Source of the DNA: Molanna angustata
Lineage: Eukaryota; Arthropoda; Insecta; Trichoptera; Molannidae
Length of the DNA stretch: 64,000 bases
Direction: 5' to 3'
NCBI GenBank assembly: GCA_963576475.1
Contig: OY754980.1
Coordinates: 1,080,751 to 1,144,750, forward strand
Shown: positions 1 through 12,396 of the stretch, piece after piece
Layout of the letters: every line of letters begins with the position of its first letter
Position numbering within the stretch: position 1 is the stretch's first letter
Program-made: the position numbers and the translations under genes
Notes under the pieces: generated by a model
What the model saw: only the letters and a program-made list of their open reading frames with translations
The model's database searches: none
What the model was told of the DNA's origin: nothing

Positions 1-587
1 CGATGTGGCCCGACATCATGAGAAATTGTCATACATCTATCTACACCTACCTCACTTCATACATTTTCCTCTAACTATAACACAGGTACATGCCAGTAGC
101 GGAATTGCTTATAGAAGCCGAAAATCTTGGCTTGCCTATGAATATTAAGTTAAGAAATTCAAAACCTAATAATTTTGTCTGTTATATTGAAACCATATAC
201 CTACTACACGATTAAAAATTGAACCGTTTGTGTAGATACAATGCTTGACAGGGCCACAAATGTAAATATTATTTTGGCTTGTGATTTTATAGTATATTTT
301 CATGGCCACCCAAATTAACAACGATGCTAAAAAAACATTAAATTTTCGACATGTCCCAATTTCTTTCAGGGTTTGCCTAGTCCGTAGGTTATACCTACAT
401 AAATTTTTATGCCGTGATGGTATGACAGAATGTATATTTATGGTATAAAAATACTCTGAAACATCTGTATCTGAAATCAAGCGTTCGTTAGACTTTGAAT
501 TATTATTGTTGATTGATTATAACTATAATATTATATAGATATTTGTAAGGTTTATTTTTTATTCTGTTTTTTTTCTACAATTAATAA

Positions 588-645
588 TGTGTCTCCACCG
601 GGACCTTTGAATCAGCAGTCAGATACCCAACCAACTGAGCCATGA
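588..645 (-). mobile_element. tRNA-derived SINE (family S1), antisense head fragment
   Basis: GTGTCTCCACCGGGACCTTT and CCAACCAACTGAGCCATGAT are the reverse complement of the S1 head. Confidence 0.7.
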
Positions 646-1149
646 TATCATTTTTGTTGCTACATTCCTACCTATAAACTTTTCGTGTTTTTTTTTATTA
701 TTTCACATTAAGGGTTATATTACTGGAGTTTTTTTTTTTTTTTAGAAAAAGTACTGAACCTCAACTTTTTCTTATATTTTTCTTTAAAACACTCCCGTAA
801 TGTGTCCCTATGGGTATAATAATATGTTGATTGTCAACTGTCGTACTTTTGTGTAGCTAGCGAAAAAAAATACTGAGCAGAGACAGATTTTGAATACGAC
901 AGAGCGAGACAAAAATACTCTCCATAGAATAATATTATATCGCACATAATTATTGAGTAGGTACCGACATACAATTAAAATGTTTGATTGTCTTTACTTG
1001 TGTGATTGTATCAGGATGTTTATAAATCAAAATAATTTCAAATATTAATTTTACCAATGGCACAAAATTCTAAACATTCATAACTTAACTATTTTTATGA
1101 GTACCTACCTACCTAATATCAAAAATATTAGAAAAAAGCAAACTAATAT
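646..1149. other. AT-rich, nothing recognised
   Basis: Homopolymer T and A runs, no frame or repeat that I can name. The same applies to 1-587. Confidence 0.5.
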
Positions 1150-1385
1150 TTTTTTGATTGCGTATACGTAAACATTGGATTTTTTTCAAAGATATTCTTA
1201 TTGGTAAACATTTTAACATCTCAATAAAGACGAAGTTGGGATATTATTGAAGAACCAGGAATTCAAGGTACCTACATGACTTACGACCTGTCATCGGCTG
1301 GCTTACGTGATCACTTTAAGCGCTTGCGCAACGTTCACCAGTTATGACTTCTTGCTAAGTTCCCTTATAAAGTGTATTTCACACG
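1150..1385 (+). mobile_element. family A repeat, partial copy
   Basis: Contains CAATAAAGACGAAGTTGGGA, then AGAACCAGGAATTCAAGG, GACCTGTCATCGGCTGG and CGCTTGCGCAACGTTCACCA in the same order as the copies in the ETFB introns. The inverted second half is missing, so it is truncated or a solo arm. Confidence 0.8.
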
Positions 1386-1659
1386 TACCGCAATTAACAT
1401 ATTTATGTATTTTTCTTGTTTTTGTGTACATGTTTTTTAATTATGAAATATATTAATTTCGAAATTGGCGTAAAAGAATCGCTTAATTAAAATTATATAA
1501 GTACCTACCTATCTTGTTTATTCCTTTCTCTCTCTTTAACGTGAATCTCTTTCCTTCTTTTTTCTTAGAGATACTTATTGTTATAAAAAAATATAATATT
1601 TGTCTTGTTTCAAAAATATTTTACTTTTTTCACATTTTTACATACTTAACATAAAGGCA

Positions 1660-1915
1660 TACTACGCAATGTGGGATAACCAGCGACAGGCGGAGGCTTG
1701 TGCATTGCATTAGTAAAGGAAGCACGACACCTGCGAGTATCCCCACATACCAGTCTCGTCTCACCAAAAAAGGCACTATATTCAGAATGGGTGGTGAACA
1801 TGTTTGCCGAACTATGTGAAATGTTATTTTGCTTGTATTTTAGATTTTCCGGTTCTTTAGGGATACCCGAAAACGATGACAAAACGACGAAAGGAGTGGA
1901 AGCACTATTCTAGGC
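1660..1915 (+). repeat. diverged dispersed repeat
   Basis: GGGATAACCAGCGACAGG and GCTTGTGCATT resemble the minus strand of 8790-8910 (ATATCCAGCGACAGGTGTAC, GGTGTGCATT), including a following TTCAGAATGG. A short open frame lies here but no protein is recognised. The rest of 1386-2690 shows nothing. Confidence 0.4.
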
Positions 1916-2689
1916 CGGTGCTTCACAATTTTACCTATACTAAATACCTACATACAAATGGTCTCGGCATATGTTTGACAAATTGACATTTGATCTTGAC
2001 AAAATCTTGTCATTCGATAAATAATGTTTTATATTCCGGTCATTTTAACTAAAACAAAGATGAGGTTATCTTTTAGACACGATTTTTCATGTTTTCGTAA
2101 AGATTAGGTAAAATTTTGAGTTTTTTTCTTGTCATTATAGTTTTATTAACTTTTTCTGAATACCGAAATACTCATTACCTCGTCAGTAAATTATCAGTAA
2201 TTAGGGGCATCTCCAAACTATTCATTCGTCCAAAATGATTCAAAGAAGTAAGACTGTGTTATAGTTAGTTACCTATTGTAAATTTCGTGTACCTACTGAC
2301 TATTTTTTAACGGTTACATATCGTATCCTCGAGCCGACTCGATGATCGATGGCCTTATTTTATTATATGAGAATATACTATCGTAATAATTCTAAAGAAA
2401 AAAAACCCTCCCTTGCCGTCAGATATATTTTGAAGGCATCGGGGATCTATGAAACGTAATCGGGGAAGGAGGTTTAAAAAATTCATTCTCGCCAAAGGAA
2501 AAATGGCCTGTTGTAAATCTCGAGGTCGAGTAGATTGTGGAGATAGAGCGTGTAATTCGTCTTTATGTTGAGAAAGGGTTGAATTATTACTTTCATATAT
2601 ATACACACACACAACGCCCATCCATTCCATAATAATATATAATACTCTTCCCACTCTGAAATTACAATCAAAACATTAAGATCGAGCTG

Positions 2690-3200
2690 CGATCAAAATC
2701 TAAGCCTCGAAACAGAAAAAAACTTCTCTTATGTCCGTACAAAATACAAATGCTGATAGAACGCTCAGTATCCCAGTACACAATACTTCATTTTTCACCA
2801 CATCTTTCTCCGTACAAGCAGCTCGTCTTTGGAATCACATCCCATCGCAACTTCGAGTTTCATTAACACTTCCCGCTTTCAAAAGAAATCTGAGGAATCA
2901 TTTCCTTACACATAACACCTAAATTTGTCTCCTTATCCTATCTTTGTCCCCCCCCCCTCTCCTGTCCCTTCCGTTTCTTTATAGTTTTTGTTTTATATGT
3001 TTTATTTTCTTTGATTTTGTTTGTATAATTTCTTTATTGCTTTTGTTTGTATAAATCATAAAAATTTTGGTACATACCATAAATGTAATTAGTTTTTCAT
3101 CAAATACATATCGTTAGTTGGAAGATATTGCCATTCGGCAATAAGCCCGCCATTGTGCACTTGTGCCGAAAAAGCTTAAAATCATAATAATAAAATAAGA
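2690..3200 (+). mobile_element. non-LTR retrotransposon 3' end (tail family GGCAATAAGCCC)
   Basis: Encodes the last 60 or so residues of a LINE ORF2: TLSIPVHNTSFFTTSFSVQA, ARLWNHIPSQLRV, LPAFKRNLRNHFL, stop at 2920-2922. The 3' UTR carries a TGGAAGATATTGCC / GGCAATAAGCCC hairpin before an ATAATAATAAA tail. A second copy with the same protein end and tail is at 15855-16480. Confidence 0.8.
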
Positions 3201-3208
3201 ACCTGGGA

Positions 3209-3462
3209 GGGCTACTCATGACACGTTCTTAATACATTCTTAGCTTGCCTTAATCTTAAAAATGTATAAATCAGTACTCGATCATAATCCAATATTAATC
3301 TTTCTCTACATTTAATTACGAAAATACGTTAATATCAACATTTAATATGAAATTATCGTTAATTGTTGTATAGATTAATACTTTTCAATTAATTTAATCT
3401 CAAAGATTGCTTAAGTCTGAAGCTGATCTTAATTTTACCATTATCAACTTCATGAGTAGCCC
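3209..3462. mobile_element. about 254-bp MITE with GGGCTACTCATGA ends
   Basis: GGGCTACTCATGA at the left and TCATGAGTAGCCC at the right are reverse complements. The interior is AT-rich and non-coding. It directly follows the LINE tail ending near 3200. Confidence 0.7.
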
Positions 3463-3684
3463 AGCCCTACTGGATCTTATTTTACATTTTTTTTTGTTAT
3501 TCATACTTGTTTCGAAATAAATATTTAAAATATTTTTTTTTAAATTATTATAGCCACGTATTTTTATAAAAAAAACAATGATTTATAATGAAATTTACAC
3601 ATAACAATCACAAACGAACATAAAAATAATATTTTAGTGAAAATATTAATATCAAATAATAATAAAACAACCAAACTACAACTA

Positions 3685-3905
3685 AAATGTATATAAACTA
3701 AAAATGTAACAACTTAAAAGTGTATGTATATAAACTAAAAATGTAACAACTTAAAAGTGTATGTATATAAACTAAAAATGTAACAACTAAAAAGTGTATG
3801 TATATAAACTAAAAATGTAACAACTAAAAATGTAACAACTAAAAAGTGTATGTATATAATCTAAAAATGTAACAAATAAAAAGTGTATGTATATAAACTA
3901 AAAAA
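3685..3905 (+). repeat. minisatellite, about 38-bp unit
   Basis: Five or six tandem copies of GTATGTATATAAACTAAAAA plus TGTAACAACTTAAAAGT, with small internal deletions. Confidence 0.85.
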
Positions 3906-4649
3906 ACAACGACTTTAAGTATATAAAGTATAAATCGAGTATGAAGAAGAGTTATTTTTTATACAACCGGAAATAAATCATTTTATAATATAAAAACTTC
4001 ACATAACAAACTTCTCTCTTTTAGTTATATTATGTGTATGTACATGTTCATCTATGGGTCTGAATATTTCGAACCAACATTATTTATCCAGACGGAAAAT
4101 GAAATATAGAAAACAAAAAAAAGTATTTTCCGTTATGTAGCTTTCTTAAGAATATTGGTGTGACGTCATTGGGGGATTCCCGGTGTGAAGTAACGTCATT
4201 CCCCTCCACCCACCTTCCCCGTCCCTCCAATCAGTAGTAATGTTTTTGACGTCATTTAGTGCTTTCAGACAATATGCTCATTTTGAACCTTTGTTATTAG
4301 GGCGCGGGTTTCCTGTTACGGGTACCATACCATGGAGAGGGTCTATCTATTTGCGTGAATACCATCACCAGTAGCGACAGACACTATTATTATAACTTGA
4401 AATATCAATAGCAGAATGTTCCGACTGAACAAAAAGCTTAAATTAGCATGATTCAATAAAATCGTACTCTGATAAAGATTACACAAAGATTTATTTCTTT
4501 TCACAAGGCGATCATTTTTGCCGATGCGGACTTATTTAACTGCTAATGTAAAAAAAGATGATATAAACCCCTTTTTAAATAAAACTGACATATACATCTT
4601 CATATATTCCCTATATTAGTCATCAAATTTGTGCTAAAGGTTAAAGCCG

Positions 4650-5121
4650 GAATTATTCGCGTTTGCGATAAACCCGATTAAATTCGCGAATGTTCACGTT
4701 TTTGAAAAATAACACCGAAATAGGATCTTTTAGGACATTTTCATGAAAAAAATGCATAGTAATTATCCACCAAAAAGGCAGAATTAAATAAAAAAAAATC
4801 ATTATATCTCGAATTTCTGCGGAAAAGTCACTTGTTAATCTAAATAAATGATATGTTAATTTCTCTTAATATATATTTATTTGTAGAATACCTATAACAT
4901 TAATTTTATGAAAATGTCACCAATTTTCTAAAAAATAATACCGTTTTTCATAAAAAAAAAATAACACCGATTTCATAAAAATTCATATTTTTACTATTCC
5001 GAAAAAAATTACACCGCTATTCTACACAAATAACTCCTTTTTTCAAAAAAATAACGCCAATAATAACTCCGATTTGCTAAAAATAACACCCCTTTTACAA
5101 AAAAAACAACGCGAATAATTC
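4650..5121. mobile_element. inverted-end element built of repeated AAAAATAACACCG
   Basis: GAATTATTCGCGTT (4650-4663) and AACGCGAATAATTC (5108-5121) are exact inverted ends. Between them, forms of AAAATAACACCG/AATAACGCC recur at least seven times with irregular spacing. No coding frame. Confidence 0.65.
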
Positions 5122-5200
5122 ATGGGGGCAAGTCTGGTCCAACCGGCGAAATAGAAACCCTCACGATTACCCATATCATGGGTATAATTACTATGGAGTT
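5122..5200. repeat. half-copy of the 27195 foldback repeat
   Basis: GGGGGCAAGTCTGGTCCAAC, then CACGATTACCCATATCATGG and GTATAATTACTATGGAG match one arm of the foldback at 27195. Confidence 0.6.
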
Positions 5201-5561
5201 TTTTATTATAACAAGTTTTTTTTACATGTATGTCGATCGGTTGGTCTACTTTTATGTAGGTGTACGTATACGGCCGGGCGAGTGAAATTAGTCTGTTTCA
5301 GCGTAGTTTTAGTTGGCATACATTCATTTCGCTGACTAGGTATCTGTATCATATATAATCTAAGTGCTAATCACTATCCAGTGTATACAAAAAAAACAAT
5401 GTTTAAATTTCCGTTTGGTTTAAGAGTATTTTTTTATGCTCATCGCCCAGCCGTTTTATACGGAGTTGGTACCTTTGATATACCTTCACCGTCCACAGAA
5501 TCAGGATTATATAGAGCTGACATAACTGTATGTAATTGATCATTGCAGTCTGTGACAATGT

Positions 5562-5785
5562 CGGCCTTTGTGGCTCAGTTGGTTTAGTATCTGCCTGCTG
5601 ATCCAAAGGTCAAGGGTTCGATTCCCGGTGGAGACACAGTTTATAGTTGTGTTTTCAGTCTGGATCTGTGAGACGATTAATATCGCAAGTCTCCAGAATG
5701 TGACAACTTGTTATTGGGTGCGTATTAAATTAATATTTGACATTGTACCTGTTAGTTGCCTGAGAAGTAATGTAAAATAAAAATG
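5562..5785 (+). mobile_element. tRNA-derived SINE (family S1), near full length
   Basis: The head has A-box-like TGTGGCTCAGTTGG and B-box GGTTCGATTCC (5615-5625). The body has GTCTGGATCTGTGAGACGAT and TATTGGGTGCGTATTAAAT. The tail is AGAAGTAATGTAAAATAAA. Non-autonomous, Pol III-type retroposon. Confidence 0.9.
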
Positions 5786-6339
5786 TCGAAAAAATTATTA
5801 TAGTTTAAAATATCCTGTTGTCAGATAAGTTTATTAATATTGTATTAGAAGATTATCTCTGGGAGTTTCATTGATTGAGCGCACTTTAAATTTAGATCAC
5901 CTGGATCCGGCTCCGGCCGCGATAGTTTCGTTCATTACTAAATCACAAATGAACACATGTCGTTATGGACATTGTTGTCATTGTTTAGTGACAGATGAAT
6001 TCTATACTTTATCTGCCTATTTAATATTATATAATGTGTCGTTAGCCACAACCACCTCACCATAGCCTGTAACTAACTGACGTTTAATATTGTTACATGT
6101 CACGATTGATGGTGATGTGATTGATATTTGTAACTGACTCAACTCGACTATTGATTGCTTAGTTATTGTTTCTTGATTCATCAAATAGTCACTCGTCTAC
6201 ACTGTTCTGTGACCATCTTATTTAATATGAACTCCAATACAATAATTATCAAGATATCAGCTTCAACCAGTACCAAACATTTACATGTTTGTATTACTTT
6301 GATTAATTAAAAATTAATTTTATTTTGATGTGTTTAATG

Positions 6340-6685
6340 CTTATGAACAAACCCAGCACCAAAATACATTCAAGAGCTATCTGGGAGGCATCTCACACTC
6401 ACATTGGATCACAGTGTAATAACTCCCTAAAGGAATTGGACAGAGCCAACAAAGCGGCTTACTATATGATGGATGCTTTAGTGTGAGTGGTCCTATAAAG
6501 TGGAATAGATTGCCTCCAGATGTCCGCAGTACCTACACAAAGCAAGAGCACTTTCTCTAAAGGACTGAAAACAGCTTTGTTTCGTAGAGCAACATAATAC
6601 CGAAATGTAAGCGCACGTGGAATGATCATGAATCATTAAACGGCGCTATATAAATGATTATTTATTATAATTATTGCGTAAATTT
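6340..6685 (+). mobile_element. LINE 3' remnant (CR1/L2-like C-terminus)
   Basis: Reads FSVSGPIKWNRLPPDVRSTY after a decayed helical segment, with several stops. It ends in TTAAACGGCGCTATATAAAT and a TTATTATAATTA tail. The pattern GP..WN.LP..VR is the end of many CR1/L2-like reverse transcriptases. Confidence 0.65.
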
Positions 6686-6714
6686 GGATGCATATTATTT
6701 TATAATTTATTTTA

Positions 6715-6780
6715 CTTCATATACAATGGCGGGTCTATTGCCATAATGCAATTTCTTCCAACCAAAGCAACGTGAGGACA
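6715..6780 (-). mobile_element. LINE 3' tail fragment (GGCAATAAGCCC family), antisense
   Basis: GCGGGTCTATTGCCATAATG and CAATTTCTTCCAACC are the reverse complement of the hairpin tail seen at 3120 and 16380. Confidence 0.55.
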
Positions 6781-7825
6781 AAAATATACGTAGTGTAGTG
6801 GTAGGTATATTAATTTTATAACAAAAACAACAAACAGACACACACGTAACATTATTTAGTGTTAAATGACCGCAACAAAGAGATAGAAGTTGTAGGAGGA
6901 AACAGAGAGAGGATGGAGAAGGAAAGTCAATTGAGAATTTAAATAACGATTCAACTTTAAAAAAACCTTATTTTTAAGTTAAATAGATCGAGACGTCCGT
7001 CGTAATATCATCACTCAAGGTGTTCCATTAGTTCCATAGTTGTACTTCAAAAGAGGAACTGAGAAATTCAGTAGACTGAAAGGGAATAGTTAGTATGGTA
7101 TGATCAGCAGATCGAAGAGGCAGACCGTTATTTGACAAGATAATAACATTCTTCTAGTAAATTAATTTGTTATTAATATTATACAGTAATGAATGTTACG
7201 ACGTTGACGTTAACGAAGAAGATGCGCACAATTTTTTTTTATAAATTAAATAAATAAATATAATGGTACTCAACAATATTTTTAAGAGTCTTTTATCTCG
7301 TCATTGTTAGCAAAAAAACTGAGATTGATGAATACGAGAACAGAGGACAACTTGAAGGATAATTTAACTATGAAATTCGAGAATTCAAAAACCAATGTTT
7401 CTGTAAGAATCAGAGATATAAATATGTACATATATAGGTACCTATGTTGTATTGTTGGTGATAAATCGAAGAGTTCTCCCACCCACCACCCGTTAACCTC
7501 GTTATTCCCGGAATACTGAATAATGGCCGCTGAATTATAATTATTATTGTTTCGCAATCCCGCGGACATTAATCATTTAGGGCAGACGGTTAACCTGTAC
7601 CTACCTATCTACACAACAGCCCTCAGAGCCGATTTAATCTTATGCAAATGTATCTTAAGCCCCTCTACACAACACAATACCTTATAAAAATTTACAACAA
7701 AAGATTTTTTAATGATCATGACCTCGCTTCATTGTTTATGTGGCGATATTTAGATAAAAAGAAATTAAAATACCTTGAAAGTTGGCCATTTTTATTAAAC
7801 CACACCACACCGTAATACCTACACC

Positions 7826-7905
7826 TTCCTACCTATGTATATGTGGTAGGTAGGTACCTATATAATAAAAATATATACCTACCTACCACATACATAGGTA
7901 GGAAG
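7826..7905. repeat. near-perfect hairpin made of TACCTACC oligomers
   Basis: CCTTCCTACCTATGTATATG and GTGGTAGGTAGGTA pair with TACCTACCTACCAC and CATACATAGGTAGGAAGG around an AT-rich loop; arms of about 37 bp. Confidence 0.85.
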
Positions 7906-8256
7906 GCGATCGGTATGTCATTTCGATTTTTTACCGGCAGAGGACTTACCTTATTATTGTATTTTTTTCATTTATACTAATTATATGTATTGACGGCTAA
8001 TATTTTAAACAAGGCTTGTTTGTGAAACAGTTTTTTTAACGCGGCGTATTTGATACGTTGTGCATATATAGATAATACAAAACAAACTATAGAAAATCGT
8101 AACGTAATGTTTATGGCAAAATTTTTGGTCGTAAGTAAATGTTCGTTATTGTCTCTAAATATTGAAGTTGGTAGGTATGTAATAATATAAAAAATATATA
8201 AATAATGATATCTCGCGTGATGTGACTTGAGTTTAGTATAAATATACTGTAGCATC

Positions 8257-8334
8257 CCATCCAGGCAGACAGGCAGGCAGGCAGACAGACAGGCAGACAG
8301 GCAGGCAGGCAGGCAGACAGACAGGCAGACACGC
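8257..8334 (+). repeat. AGGC/AGAC tetranucleotide microsatellite
   Basis: About nineteen units of CAGG or CAGA in mixed order between CATCCC and CACGCGG. Confidence 0.9.
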
Positions 8335-8556
8335 GGTCGCCACGATTGTCGAATAGTATTGTGTTATTTGAATATTTAATAGATCCGTGGAATCGGCAGC
8401 TGATCCATCCATGTTCATACATTGCACTTAACTACGTATTTATATATCCAGTGCTAGGCCGAGGAAAGTTTTAGATGTAGCGAAATCCGATTATAACGCC
8501 TCCCTTTCAATTCTGTACAAATTGTCTCCACTGTCATAATCTTTAATTAGTTTTCT

Positions 8557-8755
8557 ATGGGGGCATCTATGCTATATTCAAGAACTGTGTTAAAGGAATG
8601 TACCATCAAAAAAATACTTAAAAGAGCACCTTATTTTGATCCTGGTATCAGTGTAAACATACCTATTAAGTGGATAAAATTGCCTTCTCGTGTTTCGCAA
8701 AGCCAAAATGTCTTGTTACCATTAAACGGCGCAATACAAATCTGATTTATTATTA
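8557..8755 (+). mobile_element. LINE 3' remnant, same tail as the copy at 6340
   Basis: Reads VNIPIKWIKLPSRVSQSQN, then LNGAIQI and stop. The end TTAAACGGCGCAATACAAAT and TTATTATTA tail match the copy ending near 6685. Confidence 0.5.
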
Positions 8756-9079
8756 TTCGGGTGTCAATACAAGAAGAAAAATAATTTCTCACATCCATTC
8801 TGAATTTAGGACGAGCCTCTTGGGATACCAATCGTGTTTTCTTTTTTAAGTTAATGCACACCCGTACACCTGTCGCTGGATATTGTACAGTAATGCGATA
8901 GTATGTCTTATCCTTGACCTCTACAATAATTCATATAAATATTGTATTTATTGAGTCTTATCCAAAAATTGTAAAACTTTGTCATTTCCAAAATAACAGG
9001 CTTACACTTGAATCCAATTCCAATTTCAAAATATCATTCCCTAACTTTCACCTGCGTACATTCAAACAATAATAATAAA

Positions 9080-9185
9080 CACTTCCTTGACCCTGCGCAA
9101 GTGGCGAGTTTTTTGGAATATGGCAATTTCTTCCGATTAACCAGTGTTCCCAGCCCAGAGAATCAATATTTGCTTGAGAAATGAA
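9080..9185 (-). mobile_element. LINE 3' tail fragment, antisense
   Basis: CCTTGACCCTGCGCAAGTGG, GGCAATTTCTTCCGATTAAC and CCAGCCCAGAGAATCAATAT match the segment at 46835, preceded by an AATAATAATAA run, the reverse of an A/T-rich 3' tail. Confidence 0.6.
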
Positions 9186-9855
9186 TTTAAATATATTTCC
9201 TACCATTAAAAAGGTAGGTTCTTAGTGAAGTTGAGAGTAATGCAATTTCCTACCTACCGCATCATTCTCCATCTCCATTAAGAAAGGTTGTTTCTTAACG
9301 ATAATTCAAAATTGGGATCGGGTTTAATATTTTATTTTTGAAGTTTCAGTCAATGATGGCGGTCGTCTGAACTTACCTAGGTACATGAGTCTTTATTACC
9401 TACCTGGGATACAATTGTAGAGTTTTGACCGGTTAAATAATATACCAATAAATATTCTGTGTCGTCTGCGTGGTGCCTGGAGCGGTCGCTCTGTTCACTC
9501 GTATAATAGGGCCGGACCTGTATATTTATATTATAATAATATGGTGCTAGTGTCTATATTAGGTATACGGCCATCCTTGAACCCGTTACGTACATACATA
9601 CTTCACTCTCACTCTCTATATATAACCAAATACATACATACTGTGTCTCACCTACATTTATACAATAATAAAAGTGTAGCTTTTATGACTAATCTTATTT
9701 CAAGGATATAAGTCTGTAACATACATATGTACATAATATATCTCCAATAGCTGAAAACGAAATTGGATTCTTAAGGGATTTATTTGAAATTTAAATTATA
9801 TCAATGTCAAGCTTTGTGTATGTCTAAGAAGGTATATATTATGTGTATATATACT

Positions 9856-9950
9856 AATGGTTCAGTTAATAAAGTATCCAACTCCTAAACCAAGAGTCGG
9901 GTTTGATTCCCGGTGGAGACACAGTTTTTCACTGTGTTTGTGCTTTTTAA
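9856..9950 (+). mobile_element. tRNA-derived SINE (family S1), head only
   Basis: ATGGTTCAGTTAATAAAGTA and GGGTTTGATTCCCGGTGGAG followed by ACACAGT. Truncated after the head, 136 bp before another copy in the same orientation. Confidence 0.7.
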
Positions 9951-10085
9951 CTTCTTCTTCTTTTTATAGGTTGACACCTGTTTTTTTTTTGCTTTTTAAC
10001 GACGCAAATAAATTCTACTCCAATATACCACATCGACATCTCTGTATAGCATATTTGAGAATGAATGAACTATCATTTACTATTG

Positions 10086-10290
10086 TCGGCATTCATGGTT
10101 GAGTTGGTTAGATATCTGACTCTTGAACGAAAGGTCCCGGATTTGATTCCCGGTGCATGGAGACACTGTTTTTTCTGTGTTCAATGTCTGGACTTGTGAG
10201 ACGATTGAATTCATAAGTTCCAGAATGTGTGCGTGACAAATTACAATATACCTACCCCAGAACCAATGCAAAATACTCGACATAACCTAA
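10086..10290 (+). mobile_element. tRNA-derived SINE (family S1), diverged copy
   Basis: Head CATGGTTGAGTTGG, B box GATTTGATTCC with an extra GCAT after it, and body GTCTGGACTTGTGAGACGAT. The tail differs from the consensus. Confidence 0.8.
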
Positions 10291-10399
10291 TATGAGAGCC
10301 TTCATTTCCGTGGCTCTTTGTTCTTGTTGTGTAAGCTCTTGTTTCAGTACCATTCTTTGTCTAACACAGGTTTTATAACATTAAATTTTGTTTATCAAA

Positions 10400-10855
10400 G
10401 ACCGAGCTTTCGATCTATTTTGTTACATCAAAATGTGTTTAAAAAATTAAAAGAGCTTTGATCAAATATGTTTTTTTGCTCCGTAAATAACGAGATTTCT
10501 ATCACAATGTGTTTTGTTTCTCCGTAAAGAAAGAGCTTTCGATCATAATGTGTTTTGTTATTCCGTAAATAACGAATTTTCTATCACAATGTGTTTTGTT
10601 ATTCCGTAAATAACGAACTTTCTAACACAATGTGTTTTGTACTCCGTAAAGAACGAGCTTTCGTTCATTATGTCTTTTGTTACTCCGTAAAGGAAGAGAT
10701 TTCGATCATTATGTCTTTTGTTACTCCGTAAAGGAAGAGCTTTCGATCATTATGTCTTTTGTTACTCCGTAAAGGAAGAGCTTTCGATCATTATGTCTTG
10801 TTAGCTGTAAAGATAAAACTTTCGATGGAAATGTGTTTCGTCACTCCGTAGGTAC
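10400..10855 (+). repeat. minisatellite, about 41-bp unit
   Basis: About ten units of the form TTACTCCGTAAAGGAAGAGC, TTTCGATCATTATGTCTTTTG, diverged at the start and nearly identical near 10680-10800. Confidence 0.9.
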
Positions 10856-11769
10856 AGTTGTCCTCAAGCATCCAGTAAACTATGAAATTATCTTAGTTAT
10901 TTAAAAATCATCTTATTCTGTTATGAAACAGGTATTTCGTATCTGATACTCGTAGTGAAATAAACATACCTACAAACATAGTGATGTTGTATGTATGTTA
11001 GGTTCAGTGCAGTAGGTACCTGTACATTCGATGTAGGTACATATGTATATATTGCATATGCACAATGCACATTGACTATTATTATTCTAGTATGTATGTA
11101 TGTATGTTAGTAAATCGGTTAAGGCCGTGGTCTGTCATCCTCCATTATACCTATTATAGATAGACCACGGTCGGCCGTATTTTTCATTTAACTTTAGTTC
11201 ACTCGATACCATATCGACACGACACATCTAATACATAGGTAGGTAGTCTATATTATTCAGATTATATTATTCGATCGTTTGATACTTACAGCTGGGAAGG
11301 CTTGCCAATTGAAAGAATGCAGGTGACTTCATCTGTGCTGTGCACAAACCAATTTTAGTACAGGGACATACCCTGACCAGTAAAAATTAGTTCGACGTTT
11401 CCCAACGGTTTGCGTGTCACTTTTGCCCTCCTGACCTTTGCAAACATGCTTTATAAAACTGTCGCCCGCGTTCTCTCACTTGTCGAGCTCTACACACAGC
11501 TATACCACCATAGTCTTAAAAAAATATATCTATTATTGGAGATAACGTACCTCTCCTTTGAACTTAAACTTTTTCACGGTTTAACATTAATTGGTGATAT
11601 TTCAAAAATAGGTATATTTACCTCTACATACATTACGTGTTTTATTGCGCAAGTGCTTTAGTATTAGGTAGGTACTGTATTGTATAATATCGAGCTTTGA
11701 TAATAATAATAATAATAATAACCATCCACCCACATAACACATACTTCATATATTATGTATCATCGTCAT

Positions 11770-12000
11770 AATAGGCGTGATGACAGTAAGAAAAAATCAT
11801 TGAAATTATGATTTTATTAGATAAAATATGTTATAAAGATTTGAAAAAATATATTTATTTTCATTTTAAAAGAGCGAATAATATTAATATTATTAAAATA
11901 AAAATACAAAATATGTTTGTCCGCCATTTTATGTGAAACACCAATCAGAGCGCATGACGTCACCATATTGTCACTGTCAATTGTGTTTGTTACTGTCAAC
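11770..12000 (+). repeat. dispersed repeat D, copy 1
   Basis: GGCGTGATGACAGTAAG, ATCATTGAAATTATGATTTT, GTCCGCCATTTTATG and CAATCAGAGCGCATGACGTC follow in the same order and orientation as in the copy at 12397. Contains a TGACGTCA palindrome. Confidence 0.8.
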
Positions 12001-12396
12001 TGTTGTGTTGTTCGAAATGGCTATTTTTTTTTCATAACAAGCTATATGGAATATGCTGCTTATTTTTAACATGCTATTTTTATTTATTGATTTATTTGGG
12101 ACAATAAACCAAATAATATCGCTATCCGCTCTATTGAATCGTTGACGCATCTGTTATAACACGCACCGAGTATTGTAACGTGGTGGAGAATATTTAACGT
12201 TTCAGAAATAAATAACTTGGTGGCTTTCATTGCTTGATTATAAAATAAAATGATGTAATTATATTGTTTGTGGGAGTTGTACAGTGTTACATGAGGTTGA
12301 AATGGAAATACACAATGTATTATGATGAATCTAATATACATATGGGATAACTGTTATGATTCATATACATATTATGATTAATATATTAAAATATGT

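Noticed and set aside
1698..1913. A 71-codon frame and its antisense partner
   Set aside because: Overlaps a diverged dispersed repeat also seen near 8800; no known domain.
5562..5785. tRNA gene from the A-box/B-box pair (also at 61608, 15345, 48480)
   Set aside because: No cloverleaf acceptor stem closes, and each head is followed by a shared SINE body; they are SINEs.
10400..10855. Possible CRISPR-like array
   Set aside because: The repeat units are contiguous without unique spacers, and the window is eukaryotic; it is a minisatellite.
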